Source of the DNA: Streptomyces sp. WZ-12
Lineage (GTDB): Bacteria; Actinomycetota; Actinomycetes; Streptomycetales; Streptomycetaceae
Reading direction: 5' to 3'
Assembly: GCF_028898845.1 (NCBI RefSeq)
Contig: NZ_CP118574.1
Location: 1,364,001 to 1,428,000 of the forward strand
DNA: 64,000 bases
A model generated the notes under the pieces. It worked only from the letters and a program-made list of their open reading frames with translations. It had not been told where the DNA came from and ran no database searches. The translations under genes were made by a program, and so were the position numbers. Positions 50,682 through 59,826 of this stretch are shown here, in pieces; position 1 is the stretch's first letter, and every line of letters begins with the position of its first letter.

Positions 50682-50715
50682 CCGCTAACGAGGGACTAAC
50701 ACCCCGCTAACGAGG
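50682..50715. repeat. Direct repeat CCGCTAACGAGG upstream of the lipoprotein gene
   Basis: Two exact copies (50682-50693 and 50704-50715), 22 bases apart start to start, lie about 100 bases before the DUF4232 start. Two helical turns apart, they suit a dimeric regulator such as a response regulator. Confidence 0.55.
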
Positions 50716-51254
50716 CCGCGCGCCCGACGGGACGCTGCCCCGGTGGCCGGTGTGACCAGCCAGAACTCCGGTGCGCCGCCCAGGCTCGCAGAAATCCGCG
50801 CGGTTGCGGACGCGGCACTACGAGGTTCGGCCGTTTCAGCCTTCCTGCCCACCTGTCCCGGAATACCGCTTCCGCCCCAGGTGTCCCGGGCCGTGGGTCC
50901 ATGCCCCTGGTAAGTGCGCAGGGGCGGGCTCCGGGCGTCGGTGCTGATGGTGCGGTAGCGCGACCGGGGCGGACCGGGAGTCCGCACTCGACCGAAATCC
51001 CACCATAGGGTGTGGACGAGACGCATTCCTTGACGTTGGAGTTGCACGGGAACCGTGTTTTTCGGCCGCGGCGGGCGGGGGCTGGCGCGTCGTGATCGGT
51101 GCCTCCGTTGGTCGGTGACGTGTCGTCATGCCAGTGCGGTGGGTGGGGTTGTGGCACGGGGGTCGGGGGGTGGGGATCCGTGACGGGCCGTCATCTTCCC
51201 CAAGTCGTCTCCTCCCTTGAGTCTGTCGCCGCCGGCCGTCGTGGGCGGACCCCG
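50716..51254. other. Intergenic region without a convincing gene
   Basis: Several overlapping minus-strand frames (50685-51157) compete here and none has a convincing ribosome site or recognisable product. I see no RNA gene. Promoters for the neighbours may lie within. Confidence 0.5.
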
Positions 51255-53612
51255 TCAGTTTCCGGCCGCGGGGTGGGCGAGGTCCAGGTCGAGGTGCGCG
51301 TCGATGCCGTTGGCGAGGGACAGGGGGGCGGCGTGGGGCGGGTATCCGGCCGCGGACAGGGTGTAGTGACGGGCGGTCAGGTCGGTGAAGGCGTAGGCAC
51401 CGTCCGGGCCCGTGACGGTGTGGGCGACGACCGTGCCGTCTTCCAGGAGCGTTACCGAGGCGTCGGCGAGAGGGCGCCCGTTGGGAGCGAGGACCGTGCC
51501 GGCGACGGTGGCACTGGGGTGCAGGCGGATCTCCCGGGTATGGGGGGCGTCCGGGCGGTCGCCGGGGGTCAACTGGACTGCGCGGGCGGTCGGTTGGTGA
51601 CCCGGCGCGCTGAAGACGAGGGTGTATTCACCGTCCGGGAGGTGGGGGATGGTCCACTGGCCGTCGGTGTCGGTTGCCGTGGCGGTGACCACGTCGCCCC
51701 GGGCGTCGGTGACCACGACGCTGGCGTCGGGCAGGGCGGTGCCGTGCGGGCCGCCGAGCAGGGTGCCGTGGAGGGTGCTGGTGGTGGCCGGCAGGACCAG
51801 GTCGGCGTCGGCCACCGTGCCGTCGCCGAAGTGCGTGGCGGGAGTGGCCTGCGGGGCGTGGCCGGGGGCGGCGGCGGTGAGGACGTAGGTGCCCGCGGTC
51901 GGGGCGGCGAGGGCGTAACTCCCGTCGGCCGCGGCCGTGGTGACGCCGGCCTGCTGGCCTTTCCGGTCGATGAGGGTGACGGTGGCGCCCGGGACCGGCT
52001 CGCCGGTGGCGCTCATGACCCGCCCTCGGAAGCCGGCGGGGTCGGTGAGGTGGGCGATCCCCGCGGGTCCGTCGGTGGTGGTCGAGCCGGGGGTGGCGGG
52101 CGTCGACTCGGCTTCGTCCGTGGGCTTCGGGCGGGGCGGGGACGTGCGCGGGGAGGGCAGGAAGGCGGCCACGAGCACGCCGAGGGCGACCGCGGCGGTG
52201 GCGATCAGGAACGAGATCCGGAAGCCGGCCATCGTGGGGACCATGACCGAGCCCAGCGGCCGGGACATGTGCGCCAGGACCATGCCGATCACGGCGCTGG
52301 AGACGGAGGTGCCGATGGAACGCATCAGCGTGTTCAGCCCGTTGGCCGCGCCGGTCTCGGAGGCGTCGACGGCGCCGACGATCAGCGCCGGCAGCGAGGA
52401 GTACGCCAGGCCGATGCCGGCGCCGACCACCACCGCGACGACGGCGGTCTGCCAGGGGGCCTGCATCAGGCCGATGCCGGCGCCGTACCCGACGCCGATG
52501 ATCAACATGCCGAGCAGCAGCGAGACTTTCGGGCCGCGGCGGGCGGCGAGCCGGGCGTAGAGCGGCGCGACGAACATCATCGTCAGGCCCAGCGGCGCCA
52601 CGCAGAGCCCGGCGACCACCATGGTCTGACCGAGGCCGTAGCCGGTCGACTTGGGCAGTTGGAGCAACTGCGGCAGCACCAGCGAGATGGCGTAGAACGC
52701 CACGCCGACCGTGATGGAGGCGAGGTTGGTGAGCAGCACCTCGCGGCGGGCGCTGGTGCGCAGGTCCACCAGCGGGTCGGCGATCCGCAGCTCCATCACG
52801 CCCCAGAGCAGCAGGATCAGCAGGGCGGCCCCGAACAGGACGAGGGTGCGGGGCGAACTCCAGCCCCAGTCACTGCCCTTGGTGATCGGCAGCAGCAGGG
52901 CGACGAGCCCGGCGGACAGGCCGAGGGCGCCGGCGACGTCGAAGCGGCCGGGCGCCCGGACCTGGGTCTCCGGGACGATGAGCAGCGTGAGCAGCATCGA
53001 CAGCACGCCGAGCCCGGCGGCGGTGAAGAACAGCGCGTGCCAGTCGGCGTGTTGGGCCACCAGGGCCGCGCCGGGCACCGCGAGTCCGCCGCCGACGCCT
53101 ATCGAGGAGCTCATCAGCGCCATGGCCGAGCCGAGCCGCTCCCGGGGGAGTTCGTCGCGCATCAGGCCGATGCCGAGGGGTATCGCGCCCATCGCGAAGC
53201 CCTGGAGTGCGCGGCCGATGATCATGATGACCAACTGGCCGGTGAATCCGCAGATCAGCGAGCCGATGACCATGACGCCGAGGCTGGCCAGCAGCATCCG
53301 CCGCTTGCCGTGGAGATCGCCGAGGCGGCCCATGATGGGGGTGGCGACGGCGCCGGCGAGGAGGGTGGCCGTCATGACCCAGGTGGCGTTGCTGGGCGCC
53401 GTGCCGAGCAGCGTCGGCAGGTCCTTGATGACCGGGACGAGCAGCGTCTGCATCACCGCGACGGTGATGCCGGCGAAGGCGAGGACGGGGACGACCCCGG
53501 CATGCGCTCTGCGGGGTGCGCGGTGTCCGCCGCCGGAGCGCGGGGGCAGCGGTCGTCGGCCGGCGGATTCCGCCGAGTTCGCGGGGAGTTGGTCCGTCGT
53601 CGTCTGGGTCAT
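51255..53612 (-). CDS. MFS transporter fused to three carboxypeptidase-regulatory-like domains
   Basis: 785-aa protein. Residues about 35-505 are a 14-helix DHA2-type MFS transporter (MGRLGDLHGKRRML; ALMSSSIGVGGGLAVPGA). A Pro/Thr linker follows. Then come three tandem Ig-like CarboxypepD_reg domains at about 535-605, 615-690 and 700-780, each of the form G-x-V/L...G-x-P-(V/L)-x-x-A-x-V...DG-x-(Y/W)...L-x-A-x-x-(Y/H). Export with an exposed binding region is inferred; the domains may catch substrate or bind the envelope. Confidence 0.88.
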   Translation of the reverse strand: MTQTTTDQLPANSAESAGRRPLPPRSGGGHRAPRRAHAGVVPVLAFAGITVAVMQTLLVPVIKDLPTLLGTAPSNATWVMTATLLAGAVATPIMGRLGDLHGKRRMLLASLGVMVIGSLICGFTGQLVIMIIGRALQGFAMGAIPLGIGLMRDELPRERLGSAMALMSSSIGVGGGLAVPGAALVAQHADWHALFFTAAGLGVLSMLLTLLIVPETQVRAPGRFDVAGALGLSAGLVALLLPITKGSDWGWSSPRTLVLFGAALLILLLWGVMELRIADPLVDLRTSARREVLLTNLASITVGVAFYAISLVLPQLLQLPKSTGYGLGQTMVVAGLCVAPLGLTMMFVAPLYARLAARRGPKVSLLLGMLIIGVGYGAGIGLMQAPWQTAVVAVVVGAGIGLAYSSLPALIVGAVDASETGAANGLNTLMRSIGTSVSSAVIGMVLAHMSRPLGSVMVPTMAGFRISFLIATAAVALGVLVAAFLPSPRTSPPRPKPTDEAESTPATPGSTTTDGPAGIAHLTDPAGFRGRVMSATGEPVPGATVTLIDRKGQQAGVTTAAADGSYALAAPTAGTYVLTAAAPGHAPQATPATHFGDGTVADADLVLPATTSTLHGTLLGGPHGTALPDASVVVTDARGDVVTATATDTDGQWTIPHLPDGEYTLVFSAPGHQPTARAVQLTPGDRPDAPHTREIRLHPSATVAGTVLAPNGRPLADASVTLLEDGTVVAHTVTGPDGAYAFTDLTARHYTLSAAGYPPHAAPLSLANGIDAHLDLDLAHPAAGN

Positions 53613-54177
53613 GCGGGCGGCCTCCAGAGCGGCAGGAGCGAGCGGAGCGGGTGCGCCGTGCGCGACGGTGCGCGGCGCTCGGGCAGGGGGCGACCCCTTG
53701 ATACGTGCATGACGAACGTTTCACCGCGAGGGGCTATTCCAAGACACCTACGCGCGTCTCGCGCTGCGGTCGGTGATCTCGCTCACGCCCGCCGCTCTCG
53801 GCGGCCGCCCGTGCCAACTCCCGTGCACCGCACCGCCGATCGCCGCCGCCCCCGCGCAGGCCAGCCGCGTGTGCCCGGCCGGCGACGCCCTCCTGGGCGC
53901 ACTCCTCAGCCCGCTCCACTGCCCGTTCCCCGGTCCACGTCCGGGTCCGTCCGGCACGCCGTGCACCGCCCCTCCCCCGCCTCGTTTCGGACACTGGCTC
54001 CAGTGAACCGCACGCCACTGACAGTGCGTCCGCGCGGGGATCAAGAGTGGGTCAAAGGCGGAGTGCGGGCGCCGGCGCGCGCCGGGGGACGGAACCGGCT
54101 TTCCCGTACACCGGGGGAGCTTCCGTTCTTCAGCTCCGCGCCCGGCGGGCCCTCGCGCGCGCAGCGGGGAAGTCCCG
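53613..54177. other. Intergenic region without a convincing gene
   Basis: It holds the promoter side of the MFS-fusion gene (53613-53720) and about 450 bases where short frames overlap on both strands without a clear start site. The CCGTGCACCGC motif occurs twice (near 53823 and 53959). Nothing else is evident. Confidence 0.5.
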
Positions 54178-54885
54178 CTAAGGCGCCGCGTCCAACAGGT
54201 GTGCTGCCGCCGCGCCCTCCGCGCCGTCGGAGGCGTCGCGCGCCTCCCGGTGCCGCCGGAGTTCCGCGTCGAGCAGTGCGCCGCGCTCCGGGTCGAGTCT
54301 GAGCCTGGCGAGCATGGCGGGCACGGCGATGGTGGGCAGGGTGTGCTCGAAGAAGACGGCCAGCCGGTGACAGAGGTCGTCCTGGTCGGTGAACGCCTTC
54401 GACATCATCTGGATCCCGGCGAAGGCACCGACGAACAGCTCTGCGGCGTCCCGCACGTTGACGCTCTCCAGGACCTCGCCTCGCGCCTTGGCCTCCTTGA
54501 GCAGGCCCTCAACGAACGACGTCCACGCCGACATTGACTGCCGGCGGTCGAGGCGGTTGGAGCCCTGCTCGATGGCCAGACGGGCGGCGCCGCGCTGGAT
54601 CGCGTCGTCGCGGAGCCGGTAGGCGAGGATCTGCCCCGCGTCCACGAACTCCTGGAGCTTGATCTGCTGCGGCCGCACGGCGATGTCCAACACCTGCTCG
54701 TGCAGCACGGCGAGGGCGAGTTCCTCCTTGGAGGAGAAGTGGAAGTACAGGGCGCCCTTCGTCACGCCCGCGCGCGCGAGGATCTCCGCGATGGTCGCGC
54801 GGTCGAAGCCGGACTCGTCGAAGACCGACGCGGCGGCTTCCAAGATCACTCGCCGGGTCCTGATCGCGCGGTCCTGACGTGCCAC
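54178..54885 (-). CDS. scbR: Gamma-butyrolactone receptor-type TetR regulator (ScbR/ArpA family)
   Basis: 235-aa regulator, start GTG 54885. Residues about 1-50 are a TetR helix-turn-helix typical of butyrolactone receptors (RAIRTRRVILEAAASVFDESGF; ILARAGVTKGALYFHFSSKEEL). The C-terminal domain has the length and Trp (WTSFVEGLL) of ligand-binding ArpA-like receptors. Divergent from an AfsA/ScbA gene, the classical quorum-sensing pair controlling antibiotics and development. Confidence 0.9.
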   Translation of the reverse strand: MARQDRAIRTRRVILEAAASVFDESGFDRATIAEILARAGVTKGALYFHFSSKEELALAVLHEQVLDIAVRPQQIKLQEFVDAGQILAYRLRDDAIQRGAARLAIEQGSNRLDRRQSMSAWTSFVEGLLKEAKARGEVLESVNVRDAAELFVGAFAGIQMMSKAFTDQDDLCHRLAVFFEHTLPTIAVPAMLARLRLDPERGALLDAELRRHREARDASDGAEGAAAAHLLDAAP

Positions 54886-54989
54886 AGAACGCCTCCCGTC
54901 TCTCAAAGGCTTGAGTCTCTCAGCAATTCGCTACGGCTCAAGTTTCCTCCAGAACAGTGCCCGCCCCGCACCTTGGCACCAGCGTTGAA

Positions 54990-55016
54990 AAGAAAACCGG
55001 ATGGTACGTATCTTAA
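54990..55016. promoter_or_regulatory. ARE-like butyrolactone-receptor site
   Basis: AAGAAAACCGG, then GGTACGTATCTTAA (54990-55016) resembles autoregulatory elements bound by ScbR-type receptors, and it lies 42 bases before the scbA start. The exact boundaries are a guess. Confidence 0.55.
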
Positions 55017-55057
55017 GCCGTGTCCGGAGCTCTCCCGTTTGATGCCTAGGGGCTGTC

Positions 55058-56026
55058 ATGAGCGACACGTTGCAGGTCAGCAGCACGGTTCGGCCCACAT
55101 CCCGACGTCAGACGCAACCGGCCCGGAACCGTCCCGTCACGGCGACCCCCGTCCCCGGCGAGCTCGTGCACCGCCCGCACCCGGAGGACGTACTGATCAC
55201 GTCCTGGCAGCGCCGGGACGGCAGCCACTTCTCGCTCACCGGCCAATGGCCCCACAACCACGGGTACTTCACCCCCAGCCACGGCCGGCACCACCTCGTC
55301 CTCACCGGCGAGACCATCCGTCAGGCCGGGTTGCTGCTCTCGCACAGCGAGCTCGGCGTCCCTCTCGGTCACCACTTCATCCTCAGTGACCTCGTCTACA
55401 CGATGTCCCCCGGGCACCTCGCCTCCAGGACCGCGCCGACCCCACTGGCCATCGACGTCACGTGCAGCGGCACCCGCATGCGGGCCGGTGCGCTGGCCAG
55501 CAGCCGGTTCGACATGACCATCCGCACGGGTGGTCATGTCGTCGCCACCGGTCACTCCCACGTGAGCGTGACCTCGCCTGGTGTCTACCGACGGATCCGC
55601 GGCGAACGACTGCTGGCCCGGCCCGTCCCGGGCCCGCTCGCCCCGCCGGTACCGCGGGAGTTGACCGGCAGCGCCAGCGACCGCGACGTGCTGCTCTCCC
55701 CCACCGGGGGGCCGGGCCGGTGGCTGCTGCGGGTCGCGCCCGGGCACGCCACGGTCGTCAACCCGGCGAACGACCATGTCCCCGGGCTCTCGTTGCTCGA
55801 CGCGGCGCAGCAGGCCGCCCGCGCGCTGTTCGCGCCCGCCCCCTTCGTTCCGTACGCCTTCAGCACGCAGTTCCACCGGTACGCGGAACACGGCGTGCCC
55901 TGTGTGATCGAGGCGCGCCGGATCCCGTCGAGGCTCCCCGGGATCACGACGGTCGAGGTCGTCGGGGAGCAACACGGGGAACCGGTTTTCGTATCGACCC
56001 TGACGGGGTTGGACGCGTACCACTGA
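55058..56026 (+). CDS. scbA: AfsA/ScbA-type gamma-butyrolactone synthase
   Basis: 322-aa protein of two AfsA hotdog repeats. HRPHPEDVLITSW begins the first; TGETIRQAGLLLSH and GLSLLDAAQQAARALF are the paired signature segments of the two repeats. The enzyme joins a beta-ketoacyl-ACP to dihydroxyacetone phosphate in signal synthesis. Divergent from the receptor gene with an ARE between. Confidence 0.9.
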   Translation: MSDTLQVSSTVRPTSRRQTQPARNRPVTATPVPGELVHRPHPEDVLITSWQRRDGSHFSLTGQWPHNHGYFTPSHGRHHLVLTGETIRQAGLLLSHSELGVPLGHHFILSDLVYTMSPGHLASRTAPTPLAIDVTCSGTRMRAGALASSRFDMTIRTGGHVVATGHSHVSVTSPGVYRRIRGERLLARPVPGPLAPPVPRELTGSASDRDVLLSPTGGPGRWLLRVAPGHATVVNPANDHVPGLSLLDAAQQAARALFAPAPFVPYAFSTQFHRYAEHGVPCVIEARRIPSRLPGITTVEVVGEQHGEPVFVSTLTGLDAYH

Positions 56027-56185
56027 GCGGGAGGGCCGACACCGGCCCGGGCGGTCCGCCGCACCCGTAGGAGCCCGCATCAGGCATGCCCCATGGGCCT
56101 GGGCCCCTTCGGCGGGGAGACTGGCGCCCCGCCCGGGCCCGGTGGCATCCGCCGCCGTCAGCACAACGGAAGGCCGACAACGACC

Positions 56186-56950
56186 ATGGGTGACCTCAAC
56201 GGAAAGACCGCGTTGGTGACGGGTTCCAGCCGTGGCGTCGGCCGCGGGATCGCCCTGCGCCTCGCCCAAGACGGCGCGCTGGTCGCCGTCCACTACGGGC
56301 GGAACGCCGACGCGGCCGGTGAGACCGTCGAGCGCATCCGGGGCGGCGGCGGCCGGGCGTTCCCGATTGCCGCGGAGTTGGGGGTGCCCGGCGACGCCGA
56401 GACGCTGTTCGCCGCCTTCGACACCGAACTGGCCACCGCCGGCGCGGAACCCGGCCTGGACGTCCTGGTGAACAACGCGGCGATCAGCCTGCCGGGGCAC
56501 ATCGACGAGGTGACGCCGGAGGAGTTCGACCGGGTCCTCGCGGTCAACACCAAGGCGCCGCTCTTCCTCATCCAGCACGGTCTGCGGCGGATGCGGGACG
56601 GCGGGCGGATCATCAACGTCTCGTCCGCCGTGACCAGTACCGCCTTCCCCTCGACGCTCGCCTACGGGCTCTCCAAGGGGGCGCTCGACACCCTCACTCG
56701 CACCCTCGCCAAGGACCTCGGCGCCCGCCGGATCACGGTGAACGCCGTCGCGCCCGGTTTCCTGGAAACCGATATGAACGCCGCAATGCGGTCAACTCCC
56801 GAGGCGCATGCGGCGCTTGCCGCCATCTCGGTGTTCAACCGGCTCGGCCGGCCGGCCGATGTCGCGGACGTGGTCGCCTTCCTGGCCTCGGACGACGCGC
56901 GCTGGATCACCGGCCAGCGGCTCGACGTGACCGGCGGCTCGATGCTCTGA
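56186..56950 (+). CDS. Short-chain dehydrogenase/reductase
   Basis: 254-aa SDR: TGSSRGVGRGIAL (cofactor), NNAA, Ser in NVSSAVTS and YGLSK (catalytic Tyr and Lys). Sequence at the cofactor site suggests NADPH. It follows scbA by 160 bases, so it may act in butyrolactone tailoring, but nothing specific shows this. Confidence 0.85.
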   Translation: MGDLNGKTALVTGSSRGVGRGIALRLAQDGALVAVHYGRNADAAGETVERIRGGGGRAFPIAAELGVPGDAETLFAAFDTELATAGAEPGLDVLVNNAAISLPGHIDEVTPEEFDRVLAVNTKAPLFLIQHGLRRMRDGGRIINVSSAVTSTAFPSTLAYGLSKGALDTLTRTLAKDLGARRITVNAVAPGFLETDMNAAMRSTPEAHAALAAISVFNRLGRPADVADVVAFLASDDARWITGQRLDVTGGSML

Positions 56951-56993
56951 CGGCCGGCGCCGGGGCGGTGCGCGACGGGCCGCGGCCGCCTCC

Positions 56994-57503
56994 TCAGGCG
57001 GCGCCCGGCACCGCCCCTTCGAGGTCCAGCAACTGCCGCTTGCGCTCCAGGCCGCCGGCGTAGCCGGTGAGCGAGCCGTCGGCGCCGATGACGCGGTGGC
57101 AGGGCCGGAGCACCAGCAGCGGGTTGGCGCCGATCGCCGTCCCGATGGCGCGGACGGCGGCGCGCGGCGCCCCGATGGCGGCGGCGATCGCCCCGTAGGT
57201 GGTCGTCGTGCCGTACGGGATGGTCTCCAGCGCCGCCCAGACGCGCTGCTGGAAGTCGGTGCCGCGGGGGAGGCATTCGAGGGTGAACGGGGCCGTCGCG
57301 CCGTCGAAGTAGGCGCGCAACTGCCGGGCGATGTCGGCGAAGGCGGCCGGGTCGTGCGTCCAGTCGTCCTGCACGACCGCCGCGCGCTTCTGGCCCGGCA
57401 ACGAGAGCGAGGCCAGCGCGGTGCCACCGGGGGCGGTGGCCGATCGCTCGCCGACCAGCAGGAGTTCGCCCAGGGGGCTGTCGAGGGTGGTGTACAGGGT
57501 CAT
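56994..57503 (-). CDS. ogt: Methylated-DNA-[protein]-cysteine S-methyltransferase
   Basis: 169-aa protein. Active site PCHRV is present, preceded by NPLLVLR; the helix-turn-helix (TTTTYGAIAAAIGAPRAAVRAIGTA) is typical. Repairs O6-methylguanine by irreversible methyl transfer. Overlaps the Ada-AlkA gene (ATGA), forming an alkylation-repair operon. Confidence 0.92.
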   Translation of the reverse strand: MTLYTTLDSPLGELLLVGERSATAPGGTALASLSLPGQKRAAVVQDDWTHDPAAFADIARQLRAYFDGATAPFTLECLPRGTDFQQRVWAALETIPYGTTTTYGAIAAAIGAPRAAVRAIGTAIGANPLLVLRPCHRVIGADGSLTGYAGGLERKRQLLDLEGAVPGAA

Positions 57504-58990
57504 GCGGGGTCGTGCCCTTCTGTGGGGTTGCGGTGCCCTTCCGGACGGCCGGCGGGCTCGGCGGCGTCGGCCGCCCAGAGGTGGTGGGTGGCGTACGAGC
57601 GCCAGGGGCTCCAGAGCTCCGGGGCGCTGCCCGGGGCCGGGTCGGCGAGGAGAACGTCGGGGTCGCCGAGGGCCCGCATGCGGACGTAGCCGGCGGTCCG
57701 GGCGGTAACGCCGGGGAGCCCGCGGAGCGCGTGCTCGGCCCGGTCGCGGTCGGTCCCGGCGTCCAGGGTGATCTCGCCGGTGGCCAGCGCCTCGGCGAGG
57801 GCGCGCAGCGCGGCGGTCCCCGACCGGGACGGGACGAGGTCGACGAGCGGCGCCCCGGCGAGCTCCTCGGCGCGCGGGAAGAGGTGGGTGAGGGTGCCGG
57901 CGGGCCGGGCCAGCGGCTCCCCGTGCGCGGTGACCAGCGCCGCGCCCAGGGCGCGCCCTTCGGCGGTCCCGGCCCGGCCGCCGAGGACGGCGCGCAGCGC
58001 GAGCTCGTCCGGGTCCACGGTCCCCGGGGAGCGCAGTCCCGGGCGGGCGGCGACCAACGGGGCCAACGCCGGGTCGGCGCCGAGCCGTTCACCGACCGCG
58101 TACGGGTCGGCGTCGAGGTCGAAGAGGCGGCGCAGGCGCTGGGCGGCGGTGGTCAGGTCGCGCAGCTCGGCGAGGTGCAGCCGGCAGTCCAGCCAGCCGT
58201 CGCCGGCGGTCTCGTCGACCTCGGCGATGCCGGTGCCGTTGGGCAGCCGCAGGGTGCGCCGGTAGGTCCGTCGGCCGGGCTCCCCGGTGACCTCCTCGAT
58301 GCCGGCGAGCGTCCGCAGCGCCAGGTAGTCGAAGATCTGCCGCGCCGCGTACGGGCCGCGGAACGCCAGCCGCAGCGGCAGCACACCGGGGGTCGCGGAC
58401 GGCGCGGCCGGGCCGGTGCGGGCGCCGGGTCCGGGGCGGACCGCGCGCAGGGTGCTCGGGGTGAGCGCGTAGATCTCCTTGATGGTGTCGTTGAACTGCC
58501 GGACGCTGGCGAACCCGGCGGCGAACGCGATCTCGGCGATCGGCAGGCCGGTGGTCTGGAGCAACACCCGTGCGGTGTGGGCGCGTTGGGCCCGGGCCAG
58601 GGCCGCGGGCCCGGCGCCGAGCTCGGCGGTCAACTGCCGCTGCACCTGGCGGGCGCTGTAGCCGAGCCGGGACGCCAGCCCGGCGACGCCCTCCCGGTCG
58701 ACCACCCCGTCGCCGATCAGCCGCATGGCCCGGCCCACGACGTCGGCCCGGGCGTTCCACTCCGCGGAGCCCGGCACCGCGTCGGGGCGGCACCGTCGGC
58801 AGGCACGGAAGCCGGAGCCCTGGGCGGCCGCGGCGGTCGGGAAGAAGGTGACGTTGCGCCGGCGGGGGGTGGTGGCGGGGCAGCTCGGCCGGCAGTAGAT
58901 CCCCGTCGTCGACACCGCGAAGAAGAACGCCCCGTCGAACCTGGCGTCCCGGCTCCGCACCGCCTCGTATCTGCTGTCCTCGCTCATCAC
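57500..58990 (-). CDS. AdaA-AlkA fusion: adaptive-response regulator and DNA-3-methyladenine glycosylase
   Basis: 496-aa fusion. Residues about 8-75 are the Ada metal-binding domain (FFFAVSTTGIYCRPSCPA with the methyl-accepting Cys, then CRRCRP). About 85-185 is an AraC helix-turn-helix (LASRLGYSARQVQRQL). The rest is AlkA: N-terminal beta domain, then HhH-GPD (GLPGVTARTAGYVRMRALGDPDVLLADP). It senses methylation damage and removes alkylated bases, and presumably activates its own operon. Start could be ATG 58990 or 58987. Confidence 0.92.
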   Translation of the reverse strand: MMSEDSRYEAVRSRDARFDGAFFFAVSTTGIYCRPSCPATTPRRRNVTFFPTAAAAQGSGFRACRRCRPDAVPGSAEWNARADVVGRAMRLIGDGVVDREGVAGLASRLGYSARQVQRQLTAELGAGPAALARAQRAHTARVLLQTTGLPIAEIAFAAGFASVRQFNDTIKEIYALTPSTLRAVRPGPGARTGPAAPSATPGVLPLRLAFRGPYAARQIFDYLALRTLAGIEEVTGEPGRRTYRRTLRLPNGTGIAEVDETAGDGWLDCRLHLAELRDLTTAAQRLRRLFDLDADPYAVGERLGADPALAPLVAARPGLRSPGTVDPDELALRAVLGGRAGTAEGRALGAALVTAHGEPLARPAGTLTHLFPRAEELAGAPLVDLVPSRSGTAALRALAEALATGEITLDAGTDRDRAEHALRGLPGVTARTAGYVRMRALGDPDVLLADPAPGSAPELWSPWRSYATHHLWAADAAEPAGRPEGHRNPTEGHDPA

Positions 58991-59125
58991 ACCCCCTACT
59001 GTGCGCCATCCCGGGCCCGCCTTCTGGCGGAAATCAGACGCGACGCTGGTGAGGTGGGGGTCTGCGGAGGGGACGCGCTGCGACGGCCCGGATACCGGGC
59101 GCGTACCGCTGCGGCCGGGCCGGGG

Positions 59126-59353
59126 TCAGGCCGGCGGCATCGGCCAGTCGTCCAGGGAGCCGCCGCGCCATTCGACCAGGCGCGGGTCGTCCAGCGCGAT
59201 GTCCTCGGCGGGGTCGGTGACCCCGGCGCGGCGGAGGAATTCGGCCACGTCGCCGCGGCCGTGTGCCAGGCCGACGATCTGCCCGTGCACGGTCACCCGA
59301 CGCCCACCGGACGGCGTCGGCGGGTGCACGATGACAGGCGGATGCTCGGACAT
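59126..59353 (-). CDS. Small hypothetical protein, paralogue of the prophage gene at 26158
   Basis: 75-aa protein starting at ATG 59353. Shares HPPTPSGGRRVTV, DVAEFLRRAG and LDDPRLVEWRGG with the prophage gene at 26158-26367. Function unknown. Confidence 0.75.
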   Translation of the reverse strand: MSEHPPVIVHPPTPSGGRRVTVHGQIVGLAHGRGDVAEFLRRAGVTDPAEDIALDDPRLVEWRGGSLDDWPMPPA

Positions 59354-59638
59354 GCCTCCAGCGTGCGACGGGCTCCGCGCGCTCGCACGTCGGCGGCGGT
59401 AACTCACCCGGACGGCAGGGCCGCGGTCCGGGGGCGGCGGCGGTGGGAGGCGGACGACGCGCCGGCGCCGCGGTCGCAGTGCGGCGGCCGCGGCGCCGGG
59501 GGTCCGGTGCGGTCGCAGTCGAGGACCGCGGCCCGCGGTCCGGGGCCCGGTCGCGGACCAGGGGCGTCGCCCCTGGGCAACGAGCCGTGGGGCGTGGCCC
59601 GTTGGCCAACTGCCCCTGAGGAGTCGGTCGTTGAGACC

Positions 59639-59800
59639 TCAGCCCTTGGGGGTGGAGAGGCGTTCGACGCCGGCGAGGAGGGCGGAGTGGTCCAGGCCGC
59701 CGTCGCCTTGGGCGCGGAGGGCGGCGACGAGGGAGCCGACGGGGAGGGGGGCGCCCACCGTGCGGGCGGCGTCGGTGACGATGCCCATGTCCTTGTGGTG
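59639..59800 (-). pseudogene. glxR: C-terminal remnant of tartronate semialdehyde reductase (glxR)
   Basis: 53 codons (HHKDMGIVTDAARTVGAPLP, then VGSLVAALRAQGDGGLDHSALL) equal the end of the about 295-aa family. The upstream part, including the nucleotide-binding domain, is gone; homology starts 26 bases after the hyi stop. A deletion between hyi and glxR is the simplest cause. Confidence 0.85.
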
Positions 59801-59826
59801 CCGCGTTCGGTGGTGGTGCCGACGGC

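Noticed and set aside
50685..51157. Minus-strand frames upstream of the MFS fusion gene
   Set aside because: Competing frames without ribosome sites or recognisable domains.
53734..54044. Short frames on both strands between the MFS fusion and scbR
   Set aside because: They overlap each other, lack start sites and have Pro/Arg/Gly bias; treated as non-coding.
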